From: Serinibacter arcticus
GTDB lineage: Bacteria; Actinomycetota; Actinomycetes; Actinomycetales; Beutenbergiaceae
Reading direction: 5' to 3'
NCBI RefSeq assembly: GCF_004786095.1
Contig: NZ_RHPJ01000004.1
Span: 186,001-250,000 of the forward strand
DNA: 64,000 bases
Shown: positions 1 through 7,792 of the stretch, piece by piece
Layout of the letters: each line of letters starts with the position of its first letter
How positions within the stretch are numbered: position 1 is the first letter of the stretch
Notes under the pieces: model-generated
Database searches by the model: none
What the model saw: only the letters and a program-made list of their open reading frames with translations
What the model was told of the DNA's origin: nothing
Program-made: the position numbers and the translations under genes

Positions 1-1136
1 GCCGCGGTCAGCAGCACGACGGCGAGCAGCCACCCGGCGGTGACGGCGGCGGCGGTGCGCATCGCCGCGCCCAGGGCGATTGCGAGCGCGGCACCGACCA
101 CCGTGCCGACGATCGCGACGCCGGCCGCCTCTCCCCACACCAGCCGTCGCAGGTGGGTGGGGGCGGCGCCGCGCGCGGCGAGGATGGCCGTCTCCCCGGA
201 ACGCGCCTGCGCCAGGAGCCGCGCCACCTGGGAGACCGTCGCGGCACCGACGACGCCGAGGAGCACGAGGGCGACGCCGCACACGGTCCGGGCGGCCTCG
301 GCGGCCACGCGGAGCTCCGCGAGCGTCGCCCCCAGCAGCCCGGCGCTCGTGACACCCTGCGGCGCGAGGTCCTCGTCGGCGGCGAGGACGTCGGGCAGCC
401 GCGCGACCCCGTCGGCCGCCCGCGTCAGCGCGGCGAGGTCGAGCGGGGCCCCCGAGCCGAGCACGCTCCACCGGACGAAGGGCCGCCCGCCCGCGACCGC
501 GACGTCCGTCACGACGACCGGTCCGGCGGCGGCCGCGCTGCCCGAGACGTCGGCGGAGGCGAACCCCGCCCAGCGCGGGTCGCTCGGCACGCGCGGGGTC
601 CAGACGCCGACCACCTCGACCACGGTGTCCGCGTCGCGTCCGAGCAGCAGCACGTCGCCGACCGCGACACCGAGCTCGGCGGCGGCGGACTCGGGCAGGG
701 TGCCGGCGACCCTTCCGTCCCCGGGGGCCGCAGCGTCCTCGGCCCAGGACCCGGCCACGAGGTCGGCGTGCTCGACCAGCCAGTCGACCTGCACGAGGGA
801 GGTGCGGCCGGTCGGGAACGCCTCGTCGGGCGACGTGAGCGTCAGCGGCTCGCCGACGAGGGTCGTGACCGGGGCGACGGCGTCGCCCGCCTCGCGACGC
901 AGCAGCGCCTGGAAGGCGTCCGCCTGCGCGGCGGGGTCGGCCCCCAGACGGGTCTGCAGGACCAGCGCGCCCGCGGGGCCGTCGGCCGACTGCAGCTCGA
1001 CGGCCGAGACGGCCGCCGAGCGGTCACCGACGAACGAGAACGACGCCAGCAGCGTCGCCGTGACCAGCGCGACCAGCGCGGCGAGGGCGGCGAGCATCGC
1101 CACCCTCGCCCGGCTGCGCTGCCACGCGAACCTCAT
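1..1136 (-). CDS. FtsX-family ABC transporter permease, partial (3' end outside window)
   Basis: About 378 residues are visible from an ATG at 1136; the frame stays open to the window edge, so the C-terminus is missing. Seen: an N-terminal membrane segment (about residues 14-35), a long outside domain of about 250 residues, then a second membrane segment (about 305-325). This is followed by a cytoplasmic stretch containing GETAILAARGAA and another hydrophobic run. Segment, large outside domain, segment, then an Arg/Gly-rich loop is the usual layout of FtsX/MacB-type permeases that export or extract lipids, peptides or lipoproteins. The substrate cannot be told. A GGAG-like ribosome site precedes the ATG. 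It lies 33 bp downstream of the peptide-importer ATPase on the same strand but is not of that importer type, so co-transcription is possible and shared function unlikely. Confidence 0.75.
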   Translation of the reverse strand, partial: MRFAWQRSRARVAMLAALAALVALVTATLLASFSFVGDRSAAVSAVELQSADGPAGALVLQTRLGADPAAQADAFQALLRREAGDAVAPVTTLVGEPLTLTSPDEAFPTGRTSLVQVDWLVEHADLVAGSWAEDAAAPGDGRVAGTLPESAAAELGVAVGDVLLLGRDADTVVEVVGVWTPRVPSDPRWAGFASADVSGSAAAAGPVVVTDVAVAGGRPFVRWSVLGSGAPLDLAALTRAADGVARLPDVLAADEDLAPQGVTSAGLLGATLAELRVAAEAARTVCGVALVLLGVVGAATVSQVARLLAQARSGETAILAARGAAPTHLRRLVWGEAAGVAIVGTVVGAALAIALGAAMRTAAAVTAGWLLAVVLLTA

Positions 1137-1169
1137 CCCGTCTCCGGCCGCCCCCGCCGAGACGTCGAC

Positions 1170-2909
1170 CTAGGCGATGTTGAGCTCGTGCGACTTCTCG
1201 CCGAGCTCCTTCATCAGCTCGTACCGGGCCTCGCGGCGCGCGCGCTGCTCGGCCGGGTCGGGTACCGGAGCGGCGGCGAGCAGGCGCCGCGTGTACTCCT
1301 TCGTCGGGTGCTGCAGCACCTGGGTGCGTTCGCCCTGCTCGACGATCTCGCCGTTCTGCAGCACGACGACCCGGTCGGCGAGCATGTCGATCACGGCGAG
1401 GTCGTGGCTGACGAAGAGGCACGCGAACTGGTACTCGCGCTGCAGCGTGGTGAACATCTCCAGCACGCTCGCCTGCACGGACACGTCCAGGGCCGACGTC
1501 GGCTCGTCCGCCACCAGCAGCTCGGGATCGAGCGTGAGCGCGCGGGCGATGCTGACGCGCTGGCGCTGGCCGCCGGAGAGCTCGTGCGGGTAGCGGTTGA
1601 ACACGCTCCGGGGCAGCTCGACCGCGTCCAGCAGCTCCATCACGCGTGCCTGGCGGGACCGGGCGTCCCCGACCTTGTGAACGTCCAGCGGCTCCGCGAT
1701 GCAGTCGCCGATGGGGAGCCGGGGGTTCAGGGAGCTGGCGGGGTCCTGGAACACGACTCCCATCCGGCGCCGGACGCCCTTGAGCTCCTTGCCCCGCAGC
1801 GAGAGCAGGTCGGTCCCGAGGATCTCGATGGTTCCGGACTTGGCCGGGATCAGGCCGAGCGCGCAGCGCGCGATGGTCGACTTCCCCGAGCCGGACTCAC
1901 CCACGAGACCGACGATCTCGCCCTTGTTCACCGAGATGGAGACGTCGTCGACGGCTCGGAACGGCGCCTTGCCGACGCGCTGGTACTCGATGACGAGATT
2001 GTCGACCCTGACGGCCGGTGCGGCGCTCTCGCGGATCGACTCCGGCGGGGCGCTGTCACGAGCACCGAGGTGCGGGACCGCGGCCAGCAGCCTCTTGGTG
2101 TACTCGTGGGTCGGGCGGGTCAGGACCTCGGAGGCCGGGCCGGTCTCGACCAGGTCACCCTTGTACATGACGGCCACGCGGTCGGCCATGTCCGCCACCA
2201 CACCCATGTTGTGGGTGATGAGGAGGATGCCCGTGTTGAGCTCGGTCTTGAGCGACCGCAGCAGGTCGAGGATCTCGGCCTGGACCGTGACGTCGAGCGC
2301 CGTGGTCGGCTCGTCGGCGATGATCACCTTGGGGCTGCAGCTGATCGCCATCGCGATGACGACGCGCTGACGCTGCCCTCCGGAGTACTCGTGGGGGTAC
2401 TGCTTGAGCCTCCGCTCAGCGTCGGGGATCCCCACCATGGTGAGGAGCTCGGCCGCGCGCTTCTCGGCGTCCCGACCGTACGCGACGCCGTGGAGCTCGA
2501 GCGCCTCGGTCAGCTGCGTGCCGACCGTCAGGACGGGGTTCAGCGCCGTCATCGGCTCCTGGAACACCATGGCGACGTCGTTGCCGCGCATGCGGCGCAG
2601 CGCCGTCGGGCTCAGCTCACGCACCTTCTTGCCCGCGACGGTGATGTCGCCGGAGATCCGGGCGTTGCCCGGCAGCAGACCGAGCGCCGTCATCGAGGTG
2701 ACCGACTTGCCGGAGCCCGACTCCCCCACCAGGGCGAGCACCTCACCGGGCCGCACCTCGATGTCGATGCCCTTGACGGCGTGGACGGTCCCGAACTCCG
2801 TACCGAACTTCACGTCCAGACCGGAGAAGGACAGCACCGGGGCCGCGAGGTCCGCGGGCTCCGTGTCGGCCGCCGCGTGGGTCTTGGACCGCTTCCCGAA
2901 GAGGGCCAT
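1170..2909 (-). CDS. dipeptide/oligopeptide ABC importer, fused double ATPase (DppD-DppF type)
   Basis: 579 residues with two complete ABC ATPase halves in one chain. The first Walker A is GESGSGKS at about residues 62-69, with signature SGGQRQR and Walker B ADEPTTALDVT. The second has the same GESGSGKS and SGGQRQR motifs plus ADEPTSALDVS. After each half comes the Opp/Dpp C-terminal extension. In E. coli the two halves are separate proteins (DppD and DppF); fusions of about 550-600 residues are common in actinobacteria. It energises peptide uptake from the cytoplasmic face of the membrane. The start is the ATG at 2909, which overlaps the TGA of the upstream permease by one base (TGATG), indicating translational coupling. 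An upstream extension of the open frame would run through the permease in another frame and was rejected. Confidence 0.93.
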   Translation of the reverse strand: MALFGKRSKTHAAADTEPADLAAPVLSFSGLDVKFGTEFGTVHAVKGIDIEVRPGEVLALVGESGSGKSVTSMTALGLLPGNARISGDITVAGKKVRELSPTALRRMRGNDVAMVFQEPMTALNPVLTVGTQLTEALELHGVAYGRDAEKRAAELLTMVGIPDAERRLKQYPHEYSGGQRQRVVIAMAISCSPKVIIADEPTTALDVTVQAEILDLLRSLKTELNTGILLITHNMGVVADMADRVAVMYKGDLVETGPASEVLTRPTHEYTKRLLAAVPHLGARDSAPPESIRESAAPAVRVDNLVIEYQRVGKAPFRAVDDVSISVNKGEIVGLVGESGSGKSTIARCALGLIPAKSGTIEILGTDLLSLRGKELKGVRRRMGVVFQDPASSLNPRLPIGDCIAEPLDVHKVGDARSRQARVMELLDAVELPRSVFNRYPHELSGGQRQRVSIARALTLDPELLVADEPTSALDVSVQASVLEMFTTLQREYQFACLFVSHDLAVIDMLADRVVVLQNGEIVEQGERTQVLQHPTKEYTRRLLAAAPVPDPAEQRARREARYELMKELGEKSHELNIA

Positions 2910-3925
2910 CAGTCGCCCTTCCTGTTCTGACGAGGATCGAACGCGTCCCGCAGACCGTCGCCGATGAAGCTGACGCACAGCGCGATCGCGAGGATGAACA
3001 TGCCGGGGAACCAGAACAGCCAGGGGCGCACGGTGAACGCGTTCTGGTACTCGCTGATGAGCAGACCGAGCGAGACGTCCGGGGGTCGGACACCGAACCC
3101 GAGGAAGCTCAGCGAGCTCTCGAGGAGGATGGCGGCGGAGATCGAGAACGTCGTCGAGACGATGATGACCCCGATCGTGTTCGGCAGGATGTGCCGGAAC
3201 AGGATCCGCGCCGGGTGGGTGCCGATCGCCCGGGCCGCGGAGACGAACTCCCGCTCGCGCAGCGACAGCACCTCGCCGCGCACCAGGCGGGCGAGCGACG
3301 TCCAGGTCACCGCGGCGAGGACCAGCGCGAGCGCCCAGATGCCCGAGCCACCGGCGCGGGCCGAGATCACCGCGGCGAGGACGAGCAGCGGGATGATGAT
3401 CAGCAGGTCGGTGAGGCGCATCAGGATGGCCTCGATGATCCCGCGGAAGTACCCCGCGATGCTTCCCACGACGGTCCCGATGATCGTCGAACCGATGCCG
3501 ACCACGAACGCGATGATGAGGGAGATCTGCGTCCCTCGCATCGTGCGGGCGAAGAAGTCTCGGCCGACCGTGTCCTGACCGAACGGGTGCTCCCCGATCG
3601 TGAACCAGCCCAGCGTCGGACGACCGCCGTCGATCGCGGATCCGGTGCTGGTGTAGTTCTTGCCCCACCAGCCCGGGATCGGACCGATCCCGATGGAGGT
3701 GAAGGCCAGGAGCGTGATGAACACGAGCACCACGAGGGCGACCATCGCGCCCTTGTGGCGGAAGAACCGACGCCGGACCAGCTGGCCCTGGCTGTAGGAC
3801 TTCTGGGGCTTGTCCGGCATCAGGCCGACCATGCCGCCGGGCATGGGGCTCGGCGCGTTGCGCTCGTCACCCGGCATGAGGCTCTCGGCCCTGGGCGGGT
3901 TCACCTCGTTGGGCTGGTCAGTCAT
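2909..3925 (-). CDS. dipeptide/oligopeptide ABC importer permease (DppC type)
   Basis: 338 residues. A Pro/Met-rich cytoplasmic N-terminus of about 55 residues precedes the first membrane helix (about 59-80). The periplasmic loop carries the HPFGQDTVGRD motif typical of DppC/OppC. The EAA loop that docks on the ATPase is seen as EFVSAARAIGTHPARILFRH, about 100 residues from the C-terminus. It pairs with the neighbouring DppB-type permease to form the peptide channel. The ATG at 3925 is preceded by GGAG at a suitable distance. The stop overlaps the ATPase start by one base, and the gap to the upstream permease is 58 bp, so all four importer genes look like one operon running leftward. Confidence 0.93.
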   Translation of the reverse strand: MTDQPNEVNPPRAESLMPGDERNAPSPMPGGMVGLMPDKPQKSYSQGQLVRRRFFRHKGAMVALVVLVFITLLAFTSIGIGPIPGWWGKNYTSTGSAIDGGRPTLGWFTIGEHPFGQDTVGRDFFARTMRGTQISLIIAFVVGIGSTIIGTVVGSIAGYFRGIIEAILMRLTDLLIIIPLLVLAAVISARAGGSGIWALALVLAAVTWTSLARLVRGEVLSLREREFVSAARAIGTHPARILFRHILPNTIGVIIVSTTFSISAAILLESSLSFLGFGVRPPDVSLGLLISEYQNAFTVRPWLFWFPGMFILAIALCVSFIGDGLRDAFDPRQNRKGD

Positions 3926-3983
3926 CGGTCGCTCCGATCTGCGGTCCCTGCACGGACGGGGGTGCGGTCGTGGTCATGGCCGC

Positions 3984-5507
3984 TCACCTCCGGATCCGCG
4001 GGTCGAGGAAGGCGTAGGCGATGTCCGCCAGCATGTTCATGACGATCGCCGCGAGCCCGGTCACCAGGAAGAACGCCATGACGGGTGCGGGGTCGACGGC
4101 GTCCAGGCCGGTGCGGAACAGCTCGCCCATGCCCTTCCATCCGAAGACCGTCTCCGTGATGACCGCGCCGCCGATGAGGGCCGCGAAGTCGAACGCCACG
4201 ATGGTCGTGATCGGGATGAGGGCGTTGCGGAACGCGTGCTTGACGATGACCACGCGCTCGGAGAGACCCTTCGAGCGAGCCGTGCGGACGAAGTCCTGGT
4301 TCATCGTCTCGAGCATCGACGCCCGGGTGTACCGGGAGTAGCTCGCGATGGAGATCAGCGTGAGCAGCACCGTCGGCAGGAGGAGCTGCGTGCCGTTGTC
4401 CAGGATCGTCTCCCAGTAGTCACCCCGGAAGTTCGGCGTGTTGGAGCCGATGGTCGAGATCGGCCGCGACTTCAGCCCCAGGAAGCCGGCCCACGCGTAG
4501 ACGATCCTGTCGAGCAGGATCAGCAGCCCCATGATGACGCCGGTGACGGCGGACAGGCCCATGGCCGTGCGCCGGCTGGAGTAGCCACCCCAGAAGTACC
4601 CCGAGGCCAGGCTCACCACGATGGTGATCGCGAGCAGGAGCAGGAGGATGAGCAGGTTCGGCTCGGCGAGGAGCGGCCCGACCGCGTAGTAGGCGACGAG
4701 TCCCACGCCCACGGTGGTCAGCGTCGAGTACAGGACGCGCCTGTTCCCGAGTCCGGCGAAGATCGCGGTGAGCCCGACGGCGGCGGCGATCGCGACGACG
4801 GCGACGATCCCGATGCCGAGGGCGGGTGCGCGCCACCAGCCGACGCTGGTGAAGTACGTCAGGGCGGCGAAGACGAACACGGCGGTGACGCCGGCGGTGA
4901 CGAGGCGTCGTCGCCACGACCCGCCGAGCACGGCCTGCAGGATGACCGCGAGGACCACACCGATCACGATCGCCTGCACCGAGGAGATCTGCGGATCGGC
5001 GATCCAGTCGTTGTACCGAATGGCCCCGAACTCCTTCAGCAGCACCGCGGCCCAGAAGACCGGCAGCGAGAAGAAGAGGAAGGTCAGGAAGGTCACGACG
5101 TAGTCGAAGCCGGAGTACTGGCGGATGGCGGTCACGATGCCGACGGTGATGCCCACGAGGATGGCCAGCACGGTCGCGAGGGTCACCAGTCGCAGCGTGG
5201 AGACGGCTGCGTTGCCGAGGAGGGATCCGACCTCGACGCCGTTGATGTTCTGGCCGAGGTCGCAGACGCCGGGCCCGATGCAGCCCGCGACTCCTGTCAA
5301 CCAGTCCCAGTACCGCGCGATCCACGGCTGGTCGAGCATCAGTCGCTGGGTGATGCTCGCGATGATCTGGTCGCGGTTCGGGTCGTTGGACTCGTAGTAG
5401 TCCTGGAGCGGATCACCCGAGCTGACCGTCAGGTAGAACATCAGCAAGGATCCGCCCAGCAGCACGAGGAACGAGATCCCCAGCCGCTTGAGGATGAACT
5501 TGATCAC
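3984..5507 (-). CDS. dipeptide/oligopeptide ABC importer permease (DppB type) with a large membrane insertion
   Basis: 507 residues, against the usual 305-340 for DppB/OppB. The N-terminal part (1-165) and the C-terminal part (about 370-507, with EAA loop DFVRTARSKGLSERVVIVKH at about 405-424) match the family. Between them, about residues 175-345, lie some 170 additional residues containing roughly six hydrophobic segments (about 178-196, 203-221, 229-252, 260-279, 284-303, 316-341). This insertion falls between the usual third and fourth helices. It is in frame with the same base composition, so it is not an assembly artefact that I can detect. Similar long forms may exist in related actinobacteria. 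The gene follows a strong hairpin after the binding-protein gene and precedes dppC. Confidence 0.9.
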   Translation of the reverse strand: MIKFILKRLGISFLVLLGGSLLMFYLTVSSGDPLQDYYESNDPNRDQIIASITQRLMLDQPWIARYWDWLTGVAGCIGPGVCDLGQNINGVEVGSLLGNAAVSTLRLVTLATVLAILVGITVGIVTAIRQYSGFDYVVTFLTFLFFSLPVFWAAVLLKEFGAIRYNDWIADPQISSVQAIVIGVVLAVILQAVLGGSWRRRLVTAGVTAVFVFAALTYFTSVGWWRAPALGIGIVAVVAIAAAVGLTAIFAGLGNRRVLYSTLTTVGVGLVAYYAVGPLLAEPNLLILLLLLAITIVVSLASGYFWGGYSSRRTAMGLSAVTGVIMGLLILLDRIVYAWAGFLGLKSRPISTIGSNTPNFRGDYWETILDNGTQLLLPTVLLTLISIASYSRYTRASMLETMNQDFVRTARSKGLSERVVIVKHAFRNALIPITTIVAFDFAALIGGAVITETVFGWKGMGELFRTGLDAVDPAPVMAFFLVTGLAAIVMNMLADIAYAFLDPRIRR

Positions 5508-5617
5508 GGGTGGTGGCCCTTCAGCATTGGGGTCGCACGCGACAGGCGCTGGACCACTCTAGACCTGCCGCCTCGGCACCCTTGCCTGGTCGGACGGTCC
5601 GGCTGGTGCAGCGCGAA

Positions 5618-5646
5618 GGGGCAGGGGCTCCACGAGCCCCTGCCCC
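5618..5646 (-). terminator. hairpin between peptide-binding protein gene and permease genes
   Basis: A perfect 13-bp inverted repeat (GGGGCAGGGGCTC / GAGCCCCTGCCCC, loop CAC) lies 57 bp after the binding-protein stop and about 110 bp before the DppB start. There is no U-tract, which is common in GC-rich actinobacteria. Inference: a leaky terminator or mRNA-stabilising stem that keeps the binding protein more abundant than the membrane parts. Confidence 0.75.
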
Positions 5647-5702
5647 ATCGCGTGTCACGGTGCGGGGATGTGACTAACTCCGGGCGTCACCGCCCTGTGG
5701 AA

Positions 5703-7526
5703 TCAGTTGGCGCGGACCCACTGCTCCGCGTTCCAGGCGACCGTGCTCTGCGTGGCAGTGTCACGGACGTTCTGGATCGTGCTGTCGAACGCGGTCACAC
5801 CCGGGTGGGCGAAGACCGGGATGCCGTACAGGTCGTCCCAGAGGTTGGTCTCGATCGTGACGATCTCGGCCTGCTGCTCGGCCGGGTCGAGCGTCGAGCT
5901 CAGCGCCTGCCACGCGGCGTCGACGTCGGCGTTGGAGTAGCCGCCGTAGTTCTGGCCGCCACCGGTGGAGTAGATGCTCAGGCCGGAAGCGATCTGGCCG
6001 GAACCGGCCCACGCGAAGAGCGCGACCTCGTAGTCACCGTTCGGCAGCGTCTGGTCGAAGAACGCGTCGTTGCCGACGTCCGTGACGTTGAAGCCGGCCT
6101 GGTCGCAGCTGTCCTTGATCAGGGCGACCTGCTCGGTGCGGCGGGCGTTCGGCGCGGAGTAGCCGATGCGGACGTCGATCGGGCCGGCGACGCCGGACTC
6201 GGCGATCTTGGCCTGCGCACCCGCGATGTCGACCTCGTCGTAGCGGCCGTCGTAGGACTGCGAGACGACGTCCTCGTAGTTGTCCTGGAACGGGAAGACC
6301 TCGCGGGCGTTCATGACGACGGCCTCGGGGTCGATCGGGGCGATCAGGTTGTCCACGATGAGCTGGCGCGGCACGCACATGGCGAACGCCTCACGCAGCG
6401 GCAGGCTCGTGGCGAACGGGCCGTTGTTGAAGTTGAAGTCGAGGTGCTCCCAAGTCAGGCTCGGGCCGGTGAGCAGCGTGACGCTGTCGCCGATGGCCTC
6501 GATCTGGCTGACGGTGTCGACCGTGGCCTGCGGCTCGATGATGTTGAGGTCACCGTTGGCGAGCGCCTGCACCTGGGTCTCGGCGGCCGCGAAGCGGTAG
6601 ACGAGGGTGCTGGTGGCGGGCGGGGTGCCCCACCACTCGGGGTTGGCCTCCAGCGTGATGCTCTGGCCGGCCTCCCACGAGGAGAGCACGTACGGGCCGG
6701 AGCTCAGCGCGATCGCCTCGTCGGGCAGGGTGCCCGGCGTCGGGGAGAGCCAGCCGGTGTTGTAGAACTCGGCGACGGGGCGCAGCGCCTCGACGTCGGC
6801 GGCCTCGATGGCGGCGATGACGTCCTCGGACGTCGTGCCGGCCTGCTCGGCGGCGACGTGCAGCGGGAACTGCATCAGCGTCGAGATCATGTAGTCCGGG
6901 TACGGGTTGGTGTACTCGAGCGTGAAGGTCTTGCCGCCGGGCTCGCCGACCGGCGCCGTCGTGCGGCTGCCGAGGTCGAGGCCACCGACGTAGTTGAACA
7001 GCGGGACGTCGGCGCCGTCGGCGTCCTGACCGTCCGCGATCGCCTGGGTGGCCCAGGAGAAGAGCGCGTCGTCGTAGGTGATCGGCGTGCCGTCGGACCA
7101 CACGGCGTCGTCGGCGATCGTGTACTCGACGACCATCGGGTCCTCGGACACGAGCTCGACGTTGCCGAGGTCCTCGTTGACGTAGATGGTGCCGTCGGTG
7201 CCGAAGTAGGTGAAGCCGCTCTGGATGCGGTCGTTCACCACGGAGTTGTACGTGGAGTAGGTCTCAGGCGTGTTGCCGTTGTAGCCGAGCCACTCGTCCT
7301 CGCCCAGGGAGTAGGAGATCTGGTCGTCGACCGTGGTCACGTCGCCCAGGTCCTGCTTGTCGGTGCCCTCGTAGGCCTCGGTCGGCTCGGCGCTGGGGTC
7401 AGCGGTGTCCGAGCTGGACTCGCCCGTCGTCGGGTCGTCGCCACCAGGGCTGCTGGTGCAGGCGCTCAGCACGAGTGCGGTCGCCGCGACCGCGGCGAAG
7501 CCCGCGGTCATTCTCCGGATGCTCAA
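5703..7526 (-). CDS. peptide ABC importer substrate-binding lipoprotein (SBP family 5)
   Basis: 607 residues. A lipoprotein signal peptide ends in LSAC, with the lipidated Cys at residue 23, followed by an Asp/Ser/Thr/Glu-rich tether to about residue 60. The remainder has the SBP_bac_5 fold expected of DppA/OppA proteins (for example VVEYTIADDAVWSDGTPITY near residue 135). It captures peptides outside the membrane and delivers them to the two permeases downstream. The start is taken as TTG at 7526 because GGAGGA lies four bases before it. An ATG at 7511 is possible but would drop the Arg-Arg pair of the signal peptide and has a poorly spaced ribosome site. Confidence 0.92.
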   Translation of the reverse strand: MSIRRMTAGFAAVAATALVLSACTSSPGGDDPTTGESSSDTADPSAEPTEAYEGTDKQDLGDVTTVDDQISYSLGEDEWLGYNGNTPETYSTYNSVVNDRIQSGFTYFGTDGTIYVNEDLGNVELVSEDPMVVEYTIADDAVWSDGTPITYDDALFSWATQAIADGQDADGADVPLFNYVGGLDLGSRTTAPVGEPGGKTFTLEYTNPYPDYMISTLMQFPLHVAAEQAGTTSEDVIAAIEAADVEALRPVAEFYNTGWLSPTPGTLPDEAIALSSGPYVLSSWEAGQSITLEANPEWWGTPPATSTLVYRFAAAETQVQALANGDLNIIEPQATVDTVSQIEAIGDSVTLLTGPSLTWEHLDFNFNNGPFATSLPLREAFAMCVPRQLIVDNLIAPIDPEAVVMNAREVFPFQDNYEDVVSQSYDGRYDEVDIAGAQAKIAESGVAGPIDVRIGYSAPNARRTEQVALIKDSCDQAGFNVTDVGNDAFFDQTLPNGDYEVALFAWAGSGQIASGLSIYSTGGGQNYGGYSNADVDAAWQALSSTLDPAEQQAEIVTIETNLWDDLYGIPVFAHPGVTAFDSTIQNVRDTATQSTVAWNAEQWVRAN

Positions 7527-7780
7527 TGTTCCTCCAGTGGGGATGGCCCCTGGACTGCCTGGCGGGAAAGGGTTCCGGCCAGGACGTTGACCTCACCTCG
7601 TGGGTGGGGCGCCCGGGGACACGCTTAGGACGGTGTGAGCGTAACCACAGGTGGCGCACGGGTCATCCCCTCGTGGCGTGCTACCAGGTCAATCGTTACC
7701 CAATAGATACCGGGTGCCGGAGGCAGGACACACGCCCGTAACCCTGGGCCCGTCCTGGCCCCTCGGGGAGGTGCCGGACC

Positions 7781-7786
7781 TATCGT
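7781..7786 (+). promoter_or_regulatory. TATCGT -10 element for a leaderless photolyase mRNA
   Basis: Hexamer TATCGT, then six bases, then ATG at 7793. This places the predicted transcript start on the A of the start codon, and no Shine-Dalgarno-like sequence is present. Confidence 0.55.
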
Positions 7787-7792
7787 GGATCG

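Noticed and set aside
153-2930. 925-residue open frame on the plus strand
   Set aside because: It is antisense to the permease and peptide-importer ATPase genes, is Arg/Gly/Ala/Asp-rich with no motif, and is the usual third-frame artefact of very GC-rich DNA.
3810-7628. 1272-residue open frame on the plus strand
   Set aside because: It mirrors the dpp genes. Composition is Asp/Arg/His/Gly/Val shadow coding with no domains, while the minus-strand proteins are clear family members.
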